Below, one piece after another: positions 54,435 through 63,030 of a stretch of 64,000 nucleotides of DNA. The notes under the pieces are model-generated. The model was not told the origin of the DNA. It made no database searches and saw only the letters and a program-made list of their open reading frames with translations. The position numbers were made by a program, and so were the translations under genes. Each line of letters begins with the position of its first letter. Position 1 is the stretch's first letter. This DNA comes from Marinomonas profundimaris (GTDB lineage: Bacteria; Pseudomonadota; Gammaproteobacteria; Pseudomonadales; Marinomonadaceae): positions 1 to 64,000 of the forward strand of contig NZ_AYOZ01000004.1 in NCBI RefSeq assembly GCF_000508165.1. The letters are read 5' to 3'.

Positions 54435-56270
54435 ATGCCAGACACTCAACAGTCACGTCTCAAAGAGCTGATCTCCAAGGGTAAAGAACAAGGTTACCTA
54501 ACTTTTGCGGAAGTTAATGACCACCTCCCTGATGACCTTTCAGACCCGGAGCAAGTAGAAGAAATCATTGCCATGATCAACGACATGGGCATTACGGTTT
54601 CTGAAGTTGCACCAGATAAAGATAGCCTCCTTATGGAAGAAGGCGACTCCACAGATGAAGCCGCCGCTGAAGAAGCCGCTGCTGCTTTGGCAGCCGTAGA
54701 AGGTGACATTACCAGAACAACCGACCCTGTCCGTATGTACATGCGTGAAATGGGTACTGTTGAACTATTGACTCGTGCGGGCGAAATTGCCATTGCAAAG
54801 CGTATCGAAGAAGGTACTCGCGAAGTCATGTCTGCCATTTCCTACTTCCCAGGCGCTGTTGACGTATTGCTAAACGCTTACGCAAAAGTGCAGGAAGAAG
54901 AAGGCCGTTTAAGCGATATATTCAGTGGTTTCATTGACGGTGACGGTGAAGAACCCGTTTTCGAAGAGCTATTGGTTGAAGAACCTATCGTCGAAGAAGA
55001 CACGACCGACAATGACGACGATGACTCAGACGACGATGAAGAAGAAGAAACGGATAACGGCCCTGATCCAGAAGAAACCGCTTTACGTTTCAACGAAATC
55101 GCACGCATCTACGGTGAACTAAAGGTCTTGTTAGAAAACAGCAACAGACAAGACCCTGCTGTTCGTAGCAAACAAGAAGAGCTGAGCATTAGCTTTGCTC
55201 CTATTAAGTTAGTGCCTAAGATTTTTGACGACTTAGTTGACCGCGTAAGATCCCGCATGGAAAAAGTGCGCGATCAAGAACGCCTTATCATGCAAGTCTG
55301 TGTACGCAAATCTGGCATGCCAAGAACCGAATTTTTGAAGCGCTTCCCAAGCAACGAGACAAACCCTGATTGGTTACAAGAGCAAATCGCGTCAGGCGCA
55401 GATTACGCCGCTTCTTTAGAAGAAAACGAAGCTGAATTCATGCGCAGCCAACGTAAACTTCGTGCCGTTTCGAAAGACACAGGCTTAACGATTGCCGAAC
55501 TAAAAGAAATCAACCGTCGCATATCCATCGGTGAAACCCGATCTCGTCGTGCGAAGAAAGAAATGGTTGAAGCCAACTTACGTTTGGTTATCTCGATTGC
55601 GAAAAAATACACAAACCGTGGCTTACAATTCTTGGACCTTATCCAAGAAGGTAATATCGGCTTGATGAAAGCAGTCGATAAATTTGAATATCGCCGTGGT
55701 TACAAGTTCTCAACCTACGCCACTTGGTGGATTCGTCAGGCAATCACTCGCTCGATTGCCGATCAGGCTCGTACGATCCGTATTCCTGTGCACATGATTG
55801 AAACAATCAACAAACTAAACCGAATCTCGCGTCAGATGCTTCAGGAAATGGGTCGTGAGGCGACACCTGAAGAATTGGCTGCCCGCATGGACATGCCTGA
55901 AGACAAGATTCGTAAAGTATTGAAGATTGCGAAAGAACCTATTTCAATGGAAACCCCGATTGGTGATGATGAAGATTCGCACCTAGGTGACTTCATTGAA
56001 GACGATGGCGCTGAATCACCTATTGATATCGCTACCATTGAAGGCTTACGTGAATCCACGACAACGGTTCTAGCAGGCTTAACCGCTCGTGAAGCCAAAG
56101 TACTTCGCATGCGTTTTGGTATTGATATGAATACTGACCACACTCTTGAAGAAGTCGGCAAACAGTTTGACGTTACTCGTGAGCGTATTCGCCAAATAGA
56201 AGCCAAAGCACTACGCAAACTTCGCCACCCTAGCCGCTCAGAACACCTGAGAAGCTTCCTGGACGAATAA
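54435..56270 (+). CDS. rpoD: Primary sigma factor RpoD (sigma70)
   Basis: A 611-residue housekeeping sigma factor. Region 1.1 (1-80), region 1.2 ([18 protein letters not shown]), and the nonconserved region with an Asp/Glu run (about 180-215). Regions 2.1-2.4 have [20 protein letters not shown] and [17 protein letters not shown]. Region 4.2 has [26 protein letters not shown] precedes the ATG. A terminator follows. Confidence 0.98.
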   Translation: MPDTQQSRLKELISKGKEQGYLTFAEVNDHLPDDLSDPEQVEEIIAMINDMGITVSEVAPDKDSLLMEEGDSTDEAAAEEAAAALAAVEGDITRTTDPVRMYMREMGTVELLTRAGEIAIAKRIEEGTREVMSAISYFPGAVDVLLNAYAKVQEEEGRLSDIFSGFIDGDGEEPVFEELLVEEPIVEEDTTDNDDDDSDDDEEEETDNGPDPEETALRFNEIARIYGELKVLLENSNRQDPAVRSKQEELSISFAPIKLVPKIFDDLVDRVRSRMEKVRDQERLIMQVCVRKSGMPRTEFLKRFPSNETNPDWLQEQIASGADYAASLEENEAEFMRSQRKLRAVSKDTGLTIAELKEINRRISIGETRSRRAKKEMVEANLRLVISIAKKYTNRGLQFLDLIQEGNIGLMKAVDKFEYRRGYKFSTYATWWIRQAITRSIADQARTIRIPVHMIETINKLNRISRQMLQEMGREATPEELAARMDMPEDKIRKVLKIAKEPISMETPIGDDEDSHLGDFIEDDGAESPIDIATIEGLRESTTTVLAGLTAREAKVLRMRFGIDMNTDHTLEEVGKQFDVTRERIRQIEAKALRKLRHPSRSEHLRSFLDE

Positions 56271-56288
56271 GCAAATACGCTTAAATAT

Positions 56289-56322
56289 AAAACCGCTACC
56301 ATAAAAAGTAGCGGTTTTTTTT
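56289..56322 (+). terminator. Intrinsic terminator after rpoD
   Basis: AAACCGCTAC/GTAGCGGTTT arms (56290-56299 with 56308-56317), an 8-nt loop, and eight T in total. Confidence 0.92.
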
Positions 56323-56600
56323 ACCAAAAAAAATAGAGAAAACCAATAAAAAGCAGTATAAGCCACAAAACTGTCATACACTTTAAGGTAGAGTATGGAT
56401 ACAGACAGTGAGGTTAAGCTTGCTAAAAAACCATAATCACGATCACATAACATTTCTCCCCTTTCAAGCGGAACACCACTCCAGCTGGCCCGCTTTTTGC
56501 TGTATTAACCATTCATGTTTCTCAACACTTAACAATAACATTTCACGCGCTTATTCATCTTTCAAAAGAAAACTTCATGTTCACTGCAGGAGTATTATTT
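56323..56600 (+). other. Leader region before the PIN-PhoH gene
   Basis: About 280 nt after the rpoD terminator without a convincing gene. A small GC hairpin with five T (AAGCGG/CCGCTT, 56466-56495) lies in it and could be a weak attenuator. No clear promoter was recognised. Confidence 0.4.
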
Positions 56601-58007
56601 ATGGAAAAAATCTACGTTCTTGATACCAATGTTTTATTACACGACCCTTTAGCCATTTACGCTTTCGCTGAACACAAGGTCGTTATCCCAATGACCGTCC
56701 TTGAAGAGCTCGATGTTATTAAAGACCGACGAGACAAAGATGTGAGCCGCGAAGCACGCGTCGCCATAAACACCATAGATAAAATTGTCGGTGACGCTTC
56801 ACCTCACGAACTTCAAACCGGCGTCCCCATACGAGTCGTCAGCAACGAAGTAGACAAACACTTAAACAAGCGCAATGAAGGCTCTTTAGCCGTTTTTCCC
56901 GACCAAAAAATCACCCCCTCCGACAACATTCCATTTTTAAATGGCAACCATGACCACGCCAACGACAATCGTATTATCAACGTTGGATTAAGCCTTCAAG
57001 CCACCCACCCTCGCTCTTCTGTGTGTCTCGTAACAAAAGACATCAACATGCGCATCAAAGCCAAAGGGTCTGGACTGGAAAGAGTCGAAGATTACCGAAA
57101 AGACAGAGTACTGGATGATCTGGATTTGATGAGCAAAGGTTACATTCAATTTTCCGGCAGCTTTTGGTCTACTTTAGATAGCGTTAAAACGGAAGCTCAT
57201 GGACGACATACCGTTCATGTCATTAACAAAAGCCATTTGGCCAATATTCACCTAAATATGTTTGTGATTGACGAGGAAGAGTTCATTGGCTTTGTGGTCA
57301 ACATCGATCAGGGGTTTGTTTACTTACTGGACGTAAATAAGCAGCACCTCATGAATCAGAACTTCTGGGGGATTCTACCTCGCAACCTAGAGCAAGCTAT
57401 GGCGTTTTACCTATTACGCCACGACAACTCCGACCTCATGGTAATGACGGGACCAGCAGGCTCTGGCAAGACCCTACTCGCCTTAGCGTATGGACTACAG
57501 GTAACAATGGAGGAAAAACGTTTCAATAAAATTATTGTGGCTCGGTCAACACCTCCAATGGCAGAAGACATTGGTTTTTTACCGGGAACGGAAGAAGAAA
57601 AAATGGCACCTTGGTTGGCCGCCTTTGATGATAACTTAGAAATTCTACATGGCGCGGATGAGCACTCTTTTAGCAGCATCGATTACGTTAAACAAAAAGC
57701 CAACATCCAGTTTAAATCCTTAAACTTTATGCGCGGGCGCTCTTTTAATAACGCCTTAATTATCATAGATGAAGCGCAAGGACTCACTCAATTTCAATTG
57801 AAATCCATCGTGACTCGCATTGGCAGCAATTCAAAAATCATCGTTTTGGGCAACTTGGCTCAAATTGACAATAAATACATTACGCCACTCACCTCAGGAC
57901 TTACCTATTTAGTCGAAAAGTCCAAAGCTTTTAAATACGCCAGCATCATGCATGTAAATGGCATAGAGCGAAGCAGGCTCGCGGAGTTTGCGGAAGAAAA
58001 CCTATAA
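56601..58007 (+). CDS. PIN-domain PhoH-like ATPase
   Basis: A 468-residue protein with an N-terminal PIN nuclease-like domain (Asp8 in LDTNVLLHD, Glu35-Glu36, Asp148 region) and a C-terminal PhoH ATPase. Walker A is GPAGSGKT (284-291). The family motifs RGRSFNNALIIIDEAQ (Walker B) and MHVNGIERSRLAEFAEE follow. It matches the PhoH2/YlaK-like type, thought to act on RNA; the exact role is unknown. The ATG at 56601 has CAGGAG ten bases upstream. Confidence 0.93.
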   Translation: MEKIYVLDTNVLLHDPLAIYAFAEHKVVIPMTVLEELDVIKDRRDKDVSREARVAINTIDKIVGDASPHELQTGVPIRVVSNEVDKHLNKRNEGSLAVFPDQKITPSDNIPFLNGNHDHANDNRIINVGLSLQATHPRSSVCLVTKDINMRIKAKGSGLERVEDYRKDRVLDDLDLMSKGYIQFSGSFWSTLDSVKTEAHGRHTVHVINKSHLANIHLNMFVIDEEEFIGFVVNIDQGFVYLLDVNKQHLMNQNFWGILPRNLEQAMAFYLLRHDNSDLMVMTGPAGSGKTLLALAYGLQVTMEEKRFNKIIVARSTPPMAEDIGFLPGTEEEKMAPWLAAFDDNLEILHGADEHSFSSIDYVKQKANIQFKSLNFMRGRSFNNALIIIDEAQGLTQFQLKSIVTRIGSNSKIIVLGNLAQIDNKYITPLTSGLTYLVEKSKAFKYASIMHVNGIERSRLAEFAEENL

Positions 58008-58032
58008 GCAGAAACTAGGATCAATAGAAGCA

Positions 58033-58066
58033 AAAAAAGGGAAAGACCGACGTCTTTCCCTTTTTT
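58033..58066. terminator. Bidirectional terminator between phoH-like gene and eda
   Basis: A perfect 15-bp stem (58033-58047 with 58052-58066), a 4-nt loop, and A and T runs on both sides. Confidence 0.93.
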
Positions 58067-58096
58067 AATACCGCTGTTCCGACCTTAAAGCAGGCG

Positions 58097-58723
58097 TTAC
58101 TGAGCGACAGATTTTGCCAGTTCAGTAATTTCATCCCACTTACCCGCTTTAACAAGGTCTGTAGGTACAATCCAAGATCCCCCCACACAAAGCACATTTG
58201 GAAGCGCCAAGTATTCACGGAAGTTGTTCGCGCCGATACCACCCGTTGGGCAAAATTTAATCTGCGGCAATGGACCACCAAACGCTTTTAACGCTTTAAC
58301 GCCGCCATTCACTTCTGCTGGGAAAAATTTGAAACGATCGTAACCGTATTCCATGCCCAACAATATGTCGGAGATGGTCGCAACCGCAGGCAAATAAGGC
58401 ACGTCATATTCTTTGCCAACAGCCAATAAATCCGCCGTCATACCTGGGCTAATAATGAACTGAGAGCCAGCTTCGATCGCTTGAATATATTGAGCACGGG
58501 AGCAAACAGTACCCGCCCCCACAATCGCGTCAGGCACTTCTTTACGAAGTGCCGTAATTGCCTCCAAAGCTGCAGGTGTTCGTAGTGTCACCTCTAAAAC
58601 AGGTACACCACCCGCAACCAACGCTTTACCCAATGCCACAGCCTGTGCCACATCATCCACAACAATAACAGGGACAACCGGTGTCGCCGTCATTACTTGC
58701 TCTGCAGTGTAAGAAGTTGTCAT
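58097..58723 (-). CDS. eda: KDPG/KHG aldolase Eda
   Basis: A 208-residue class I aldolase splitting 2-keto-3-deoxy-6-phosphogluconate to pyruvate and glyceraldehyde 3-phosphate. Schiff-base Lys132 lies in FKFFPAE and Glu44 in LEVTLRT. It closes the Entner-Doudoroff pathway. The order on the minus strand is glk-zwf-eda. AAGGAAAG precedes the ATG. Confidence 0.96.
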   Translation of the reverse strand: MTTSYTAEQVMTATPVVPVIVVDDVAQAVALGKALVAGGVPVLEVTLRTPAALEAITALRKEVPDAIVGAGTVCSRAQYIQAIEAGSQFIISPGMTADLLAVGKEYDVPYLPAVATISDILLGMEYGYDRFKFFPAEVNGGVKALKAFGGPLPQIKFCPTGGIGANNFREYLALPNVLCVGGSWIVPTDLVKAGKWDEITELAKSVAQ

Positions 58724-58745
58724 CGTGCTTTCCTTATTTTAAGGC

Positions 58746-60221
58746 TTAATAATCATGCCAATTACGGCCATCTTTAATCGGTAATGCCATAGAAGCAGCA
58801 GGCCCCCAAGAACCAGAAGCGTATTCTTTTGGTCGCTCACTCGTTTGATTCCAAGCAGACATAATGCCATCCACCCACTTCCAAGCCGCTTCAACTTCGT
58901 CATAACGCATAAACAAAGTCGCATCATTACGCATCACATCCAGCAACAGACGCTCGTAAGCTTCTGGACTGCGTTTATCATTAAAGGCTTCTGTAAGACT
59001 CAAGTTCAAATCTACTGGCTGAAGATTCATCCCCTCGCTCGCACCCGGCACTTTGTTCATTACAGTTAAAGAGATCTTCTCTTCTGGCTGAAGACGAATA
59101 ATTAGCTGGTTACGCTGTAGCTGGCGATTACTTTCATCACTAAAAATACTGTGCGGAACCGCTTTATACTGAATAACGATTTCAGAATAACGCTGACCCA
59201 GACGCTTCCCTGTTCTTAAATAGAAAGGAACACCAGCCCAACGCCAATTATCAATATCAGCGCGTAACGCAACAAAGGTTTCGGTTCTTGAGTCTGGGTT
59301 ACTTCCTTCTTCATCAAAGTAACCTTTTACATCCTTCCCTTTGATCATGCCTTTTGCATATTGACCACGCACTGTTTTGTTGTATGCATTCGCACCAGCA
59401 ATCGGGCGCAAAGCTTTTAGCACTTTGATTTTTTCATCGCGAACAGAGTCAGCATCCATTCGACCTGGAGGCTCCATCGCCACCAAGCACAAAAGCTGTA
59501 TCAAATGGTTTTGCACCATGTCTCGCATCGCACCAGCGTTATCGTAATAACCCCAACGCCCTTCAACACCAACTGTTTCAGACACGGTGATTTGTACATT
59601 ATCAATGTGAGCACTGTCCCACAAAGGCTCAAAAAGCGTATTTCCAAATCGAATGGCCAATAGGTTTTGTACGGTTTCTTTGCCTAAATAATGGTCAATA
59701 CGAAACGCTTGCTGTTCATTAAAGTTTTTCATTACTTCATCGTTAATGGCACGAGAAGAAGCAAGGTCTCGCCCAAGTGGTTTTTCTAACACCACTCGCA
59801 TGCGATCAGCATTAAGACCGTGAGATGCCAATGAAGAACAAATAGAGCCGAATAGGTCCGGTGAGGTTGCCAAGTAAAACACAACGTCGCGGTCTTCTTG
59901 ACCAACTTTATGGTCATTTAATCGAGAAAAATCAGATTCTTGCTGCGCATCAACGGAAACATAGCTCAAGCGCTCTTTAAAACGCGGCCATGTCTTTTCA
60001 TCACCAATGCTGGAAGGGACAAACTCATCAAGCGCCGCTCGAATTTTTGTTTGGTATTCTTCTGTACTTACTTCACGTCTCGAAGCACCGATAATACGGG
60101 TCGTTGGAGCAAGTAAACCATCCATATCCAAATGGTACAAAGCTGGCAGCAACTTACGCATAGCAAGATCGCCACCGCCACCAAAAATAACAACATCACA
60201 GGCTTTTAAACTGGCCTTCAT
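58746..60221 (-). CDS. zwf: Glucose-6-phosphate 1-dehydrogenase Zwf
   Basis: A 491-residue enzyme giving 6-phosphogluconolactone and NADPH. It has FGGGGDLAMRKLLPALYHL at the N-terminus (in place of GASGDLA, a small change in the NADP loop) and the active-site signature RIDHYLGKETVQN (about 175-187). It follows glk by 19 nt. Confidence 0.96.
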   Translation of the reverse strand: MKASLKACDVVIFGGGGDLAMRKLLPALYHLDMDGLLAPTTRIIGASRREVSTEEYQTKIRAALDEFVPSSIGDEKTWPRFKERLSYVSVDAQQESDFSRLNDHKVGQEDRDVVFYLATSPDLFGSICSSLASHGLNADRMRVVLEKPLGRDLASSRAINDEVMKNFNEQQAFRIDHYLGKETVQNLLAIRFGNTLFEPLWDSAHIDNVQITVSETVGVEGRWGYYDNAGAMRDMVQNHLIQLLCLVAMEPPGRMDADSVRDEKIKVLKALRPIAGANAYNKTVRGQYAKGMIKGKDVKGYFDEEGSNPDSRTETFVALRADIDNWRWAGVPFYLRTGKRLGQRYSEIVIQYKAVPHSIFSDESNRQLQRNQLIIRLQPEEKISLTVMNKVPGASEGMNLQPVDLNLSLTEAFNDKRSPEAYERLLLDVMRNDATLFMRYDEVEAAWKWVDGIMSAWNQTSERPKEYASGSWGPAASMALPIKDGRNWHDY

Positions 60222-60240
60222 TCTTTATTCTCCAACTAAT

Positions 60241-61215
60241 CTAGGCTTTCGACACAAGATAGGACGCGTAACAGGCACAGCCCATCAGCCCTGGGTATTC
60301 AGACATCACAACAAAAGTCGGAATGGGCGAAACAAAATTTCTCATACGACCTTTGTCTTGCATCGCATCACGGAAACCACTTTTCAGAATTTCATTCAAA
60401 TAACGAGGAACAATGCCGCCCGCGATGTAAACGCCACCACGAGATTCAATCGATAAAACAAGGTCCCCGATAACACGCCCTAGAAACACAAAAAACTGCT
60501 CTAAGGCAGCCGTCGCAATAGGGTCATTGCCAGACTTTAACGCCTCACCAATTTCTGGCGCCGTTAAGCGCCTCGTTATTCCTTCACGCAATGCTAAGGC
60601 TTCGTATATATTTTCTAAACCCATTCCAGACAAAACACGCTCCGCCGATACTCGCTTATGACGTGTGCGTAGGAATTTAAGAATGTCATCTTCGACATCA
60701 TTACACGCAGATAAATCAACATGTCCACCTTCGCCAGGCAAAACGATATTTGGACCATTGTCTTGCGGTACAACACATGAAATACCCAGCCCTGTTCCAG
60801 CACCGACAACCCAGCATGCGCCTTTGGGATCTATCTCTGAATGCTCACCAATTACGACCATATCAGCAGGCGTAAGGATTTCCAAACAATGCCCAACGGC
60901 GTCAAAATCGTTCAGTAATGCAACGGCTTTATCTTCACCAAAATAGGCTTGAACTTCATCACGAGTAAAGTGCCATGGATTATTGGAAAAGCGTATGACA
61001 GGCTGGTTCACAGGACCCGCAATGGCCAACACAACCGCTTTGATATTGCCCATATCAACACTACAATTCTCAATATAATCAGCGGCAGCATCAAAGAAGC
61101 TTTCGTAATTATCACAAGGAAGCACTCTTACTTCTTGAGGCTCATATTGACTGATTGGAACCAAGGCAAAACGTGCATTTGTTCCACCAAGATCGGCGAT
61201 TAAAGCATGGGACAT
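60241..61215 (-). CDS. glk: Glucokinase Glk
   Basis: A 324-residue ATP-dependent glucokinase of the E. coli Glk type. It has ADLGGTNARFAL (about 7-18), the ASKHA phosphate-1 motif, and GAGTGLGISCV and LPGEGGHVDLS. It supplies glucose 6-phosphate to Zwf. Edd and the lactonase are not in the window. Confidence 0.95.
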   Translation of the reverse strand: MSHALIADLGGTNARFALVPISQYEPQEVRVLPCDNYESFFDAAADYIENCSVDMGNIKAVVLAIAGPVNQPVIRFSNNPWHFTRDEVQAYFGEDKAVALLNDFDAVGHCLEILTPADMVVIGEHSEIDPKGACWVVGAGTGLGISCVVPQDNGPNIVLPGEGGHVDLSACNDVEDDILKFLRTRHKRVSAERVLSGMGLENIYEALALREGITRRLTAPEIGEALKSGNDPIATAALEQFFVFLGRVIGDLVLSIESRGGVYIAGGIVPRYLNEILKSGFRDAMQDKGRMRNFVSPIPTFVVMSEYPGLMGCACYASYLVSKA

Positions 61216-61318
61216 AAACGAACCCTATTTGAATTTTTTGAAATTTTACAACAAAATTGAGGTGAAAAATACCGCGAGCTTAAAAAATTAGCACTGTAAT
61301 GTAATTAAATTACAAAGC

Positions 61319-62383
61319 CTACCTAAGTCTATTTAAAAACTTAAAGACCTTCGTCGGCACCAATCTTTTACGGTTATTTTTATAATCATAGAGACGCTCA
61401 TCTGCTATCTTCAACAGATGCTTATAGTTAGTGGGTGCATCAGACATAACACTGGCACCACCGTAACTAATAGTAATAGGTACAAGATTAGATTTATACC
61501 TTAAAGGGTTAGATTGTAGGTATTCATGAATGGATTCCGCAACTAAAAGCGCCTGCTCATAGGTTTTTCCGGGCATAACGAAAACAAATTCATCACCGGC
61601 AAAACGAAACGCCAAGCCTTGCTTATGAACGTATTTTAACAATCGCTTAGCGATATACTCTAAAACCTCGTCACCACAGTTATGACCCAAGGTGTCGTTA
61701 ATCGATTTGAACGCATCACAATCGATAAACACCACGGTTAAATCACGCTCCTTCATCTTGGAACGAGCGAACTCACGATCCAGCATCAACTCTAATTGCC
61801 GACGGTTTAACAGACCAGTCAAAGGGTCTCGTGTTGCAAGGTATTCAAGCTTCTCTCTTGCCGTTACATTACTGAGACAAATGGAAATTTTGATGGCGAG
61901 CTGATCAAGCAGGAAGGTATCTTTCGTCGTTGCATCATAACGCGTACTGTCTGAATCCGCCTGACAAAAAAGCCCAACCAATTCGCCATCTATGGTTAAA
62001 GGCGAAATGGCTACAGAGGAAATAATATCGCGATAAACTGGAGGAATAATATCCCAGCAACGGCTTAAATTTGTATTTACTAAAATGGTTTTATTGCTGG
62101 ATTTGATAATATCAATCATGGATCGTCGACGAGTAAATAACACTCGATCACGCAAGTCTGGCATTTTTTCCAAACTTTCAATCAGATGGGAGAGAGGCGC
62201 TTCATTTATGAGGTTTACCCAAACATAGGGCACGTTAAACTGCTTTTGCACTTCTTTGGTTAACGTAGAAACAAACTGATCACAACGACCAATCGAAAGA
62301 ATACAACGCTCTATTTCAAAGAATTTGCGTGCAATCTCTTCATTGCGTCGAACATTGTCGATCAGTTCATTGATATCATGCAT
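61319..62383 (-). CDS. GAF-GGDEF protein (probable diguanylate cyclase)
   Basis: A 354-residue protein with an N-terminal GAF-like sensory domain (about 35-175) and a C-terminal GGDEF domain (DPLTGLLNRR at 186-195, active-site AGDEF at 262-266). AGDEF is a common active variant. The inhibitory RxxD site expected a few residues before it is absent. It would make cyclic di-GMP in response to an unknown ligand. It is a candidate partner in c-di-GMP control of the motility genes. Confidence 0.88.
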   Translation of the reverse strand: MHDINELIDNVRRNEEIARKFFEIERCILSIGRCDQFVSTLTKEVQKQFNVPYVWVNLINEAPLSHLIESLEKMPDLRDRVLFTRRRSMIDIIKSSNKTILVNTNLSRCWDIIPPVYRDIISSVAISPLTIDGELVGLFCQADSDSTRYDATTKDTFLLDQLAIKISICLSNVTAREKLEYLATRDPLTGLLNRRQLELMLDREFARSKMKERDLTVVFIDCDAFKSINDTLGHNCGDEVLEYIAKRLLKYVHKQGLAFRFAGDEFVFVMPGKTYEQALLVAESIHEYLQSNPLRYKSNLVPITISYGGASVMSDAPTNYKHLLKIADERLYDYKNNRKRLVPTKVFKFLNRLR

Positions 62384-62704
62384 CCATTTTGCCCCACCGC
62401 ACGAATATTAAACGGTTCACTTATCTTAATAAAAGCAACAGACCCTAAAAATATTATTGATCTATAATGCTTTATAGTACGATGCTTATAGACTTTGAGC
62501 CACTCATTGCATAAATTTTGATAGGTAGACATACAAAAAATAACAATCCCCCGTCACCAATAACCGAACACCTCTATGTTCAAAAAAGCCCCCCCCGTAC
62601 ACCAGCATAACTCTAACTAGCCATTCTAATTAATTCACTGTTTTCTTTAAGAAAAATCACTCTGTGCCGATAGCATTATCGTAGCGAATTTAATAGGCAA
62701 TGAG
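62384..62704. other. Intergenic region between GGDEF gene and orphan gene
   Basis: 321 nt without a gene. It holds a run of eight C (62589-62596) and a sigma28-like promoter (62647-62673) reading to the right. Confidence 0.6.
62647..62673 (+). promoter_or_regulatory. Sigma28-like promoter before the 107-residue orphan
   Basis: TTAA-N15-GCCGATAG, the same spacing and the same -10 element as the flgKL promoter, with one mismatch in the -35. It lies 31 nt before the ATG. Confidence 0.65.
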
Positions 62705-63028
62705 ATGAATATAAGAGACATTGTTGAAACACAGGTAACCCAGAGCAGTAAAGCGGGAAAACCGGTTTCTGGCAACGCTCAATTCGCCTTATTGATGAGT
62801 CTATTTAATCAACCTGGCCCATCTCTTATTGAGACGCCTGACACACTAAACGCGCATCAACCTCACGCAATCACTCGCCCGATGCAGTTTTCCCATAGTA
62901 TTAGTGAAAACCCCATTGCCAACATTGCCCTATTGAAAGCTCTCAGCCTCGAACCCTTAGCCGAAGGTCCCGCCTACCAATACGATGCGGTAGAGAGCTT
63001 AGAGCAGCAAATTAATGTTCGAATCTAA
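62705..63028 (+). CDS. Unrecognised small protein behind a sigma28-like promoter
   Basis: A 107-residue acidic protein with no recognised domain, no signal peptide and no membrane segment. It has a polar N-terminus (MNIRDIVETQVTQSSKAGKP), a helical patch (NAQFALLMSLFNQ) and a C-terminal helical stretch (ANIALLKALSLEPL). The sigma28-like promoter suggests expression with late flagellar or motility genes. The frame and a moderate AGG site support a real gene. Confidence 0.6.
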   Translation: MNIRDIVETQVTQSSKAGKPVSGNAQFALLMSLFNQPGPSLIETPDTLNAHQPHAITRPMQFSHSISENPIANIALLKALSLEPLAEGPAYQYDAVESLEQQINVRI

Positions 63029-63030
63029 AC

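Noticed and set aside
54878..55108. Ser-rich minus-strand frame opposite rpoD
   Set aside because: It mirrors the Asp/Glu codons of the acidic region of RpoD.
56466..56495. Second terminator before the PhoH-like gene
   Set aside because: Only a 6-bp stem with a large loop and five T; too weak to call as a terminator.
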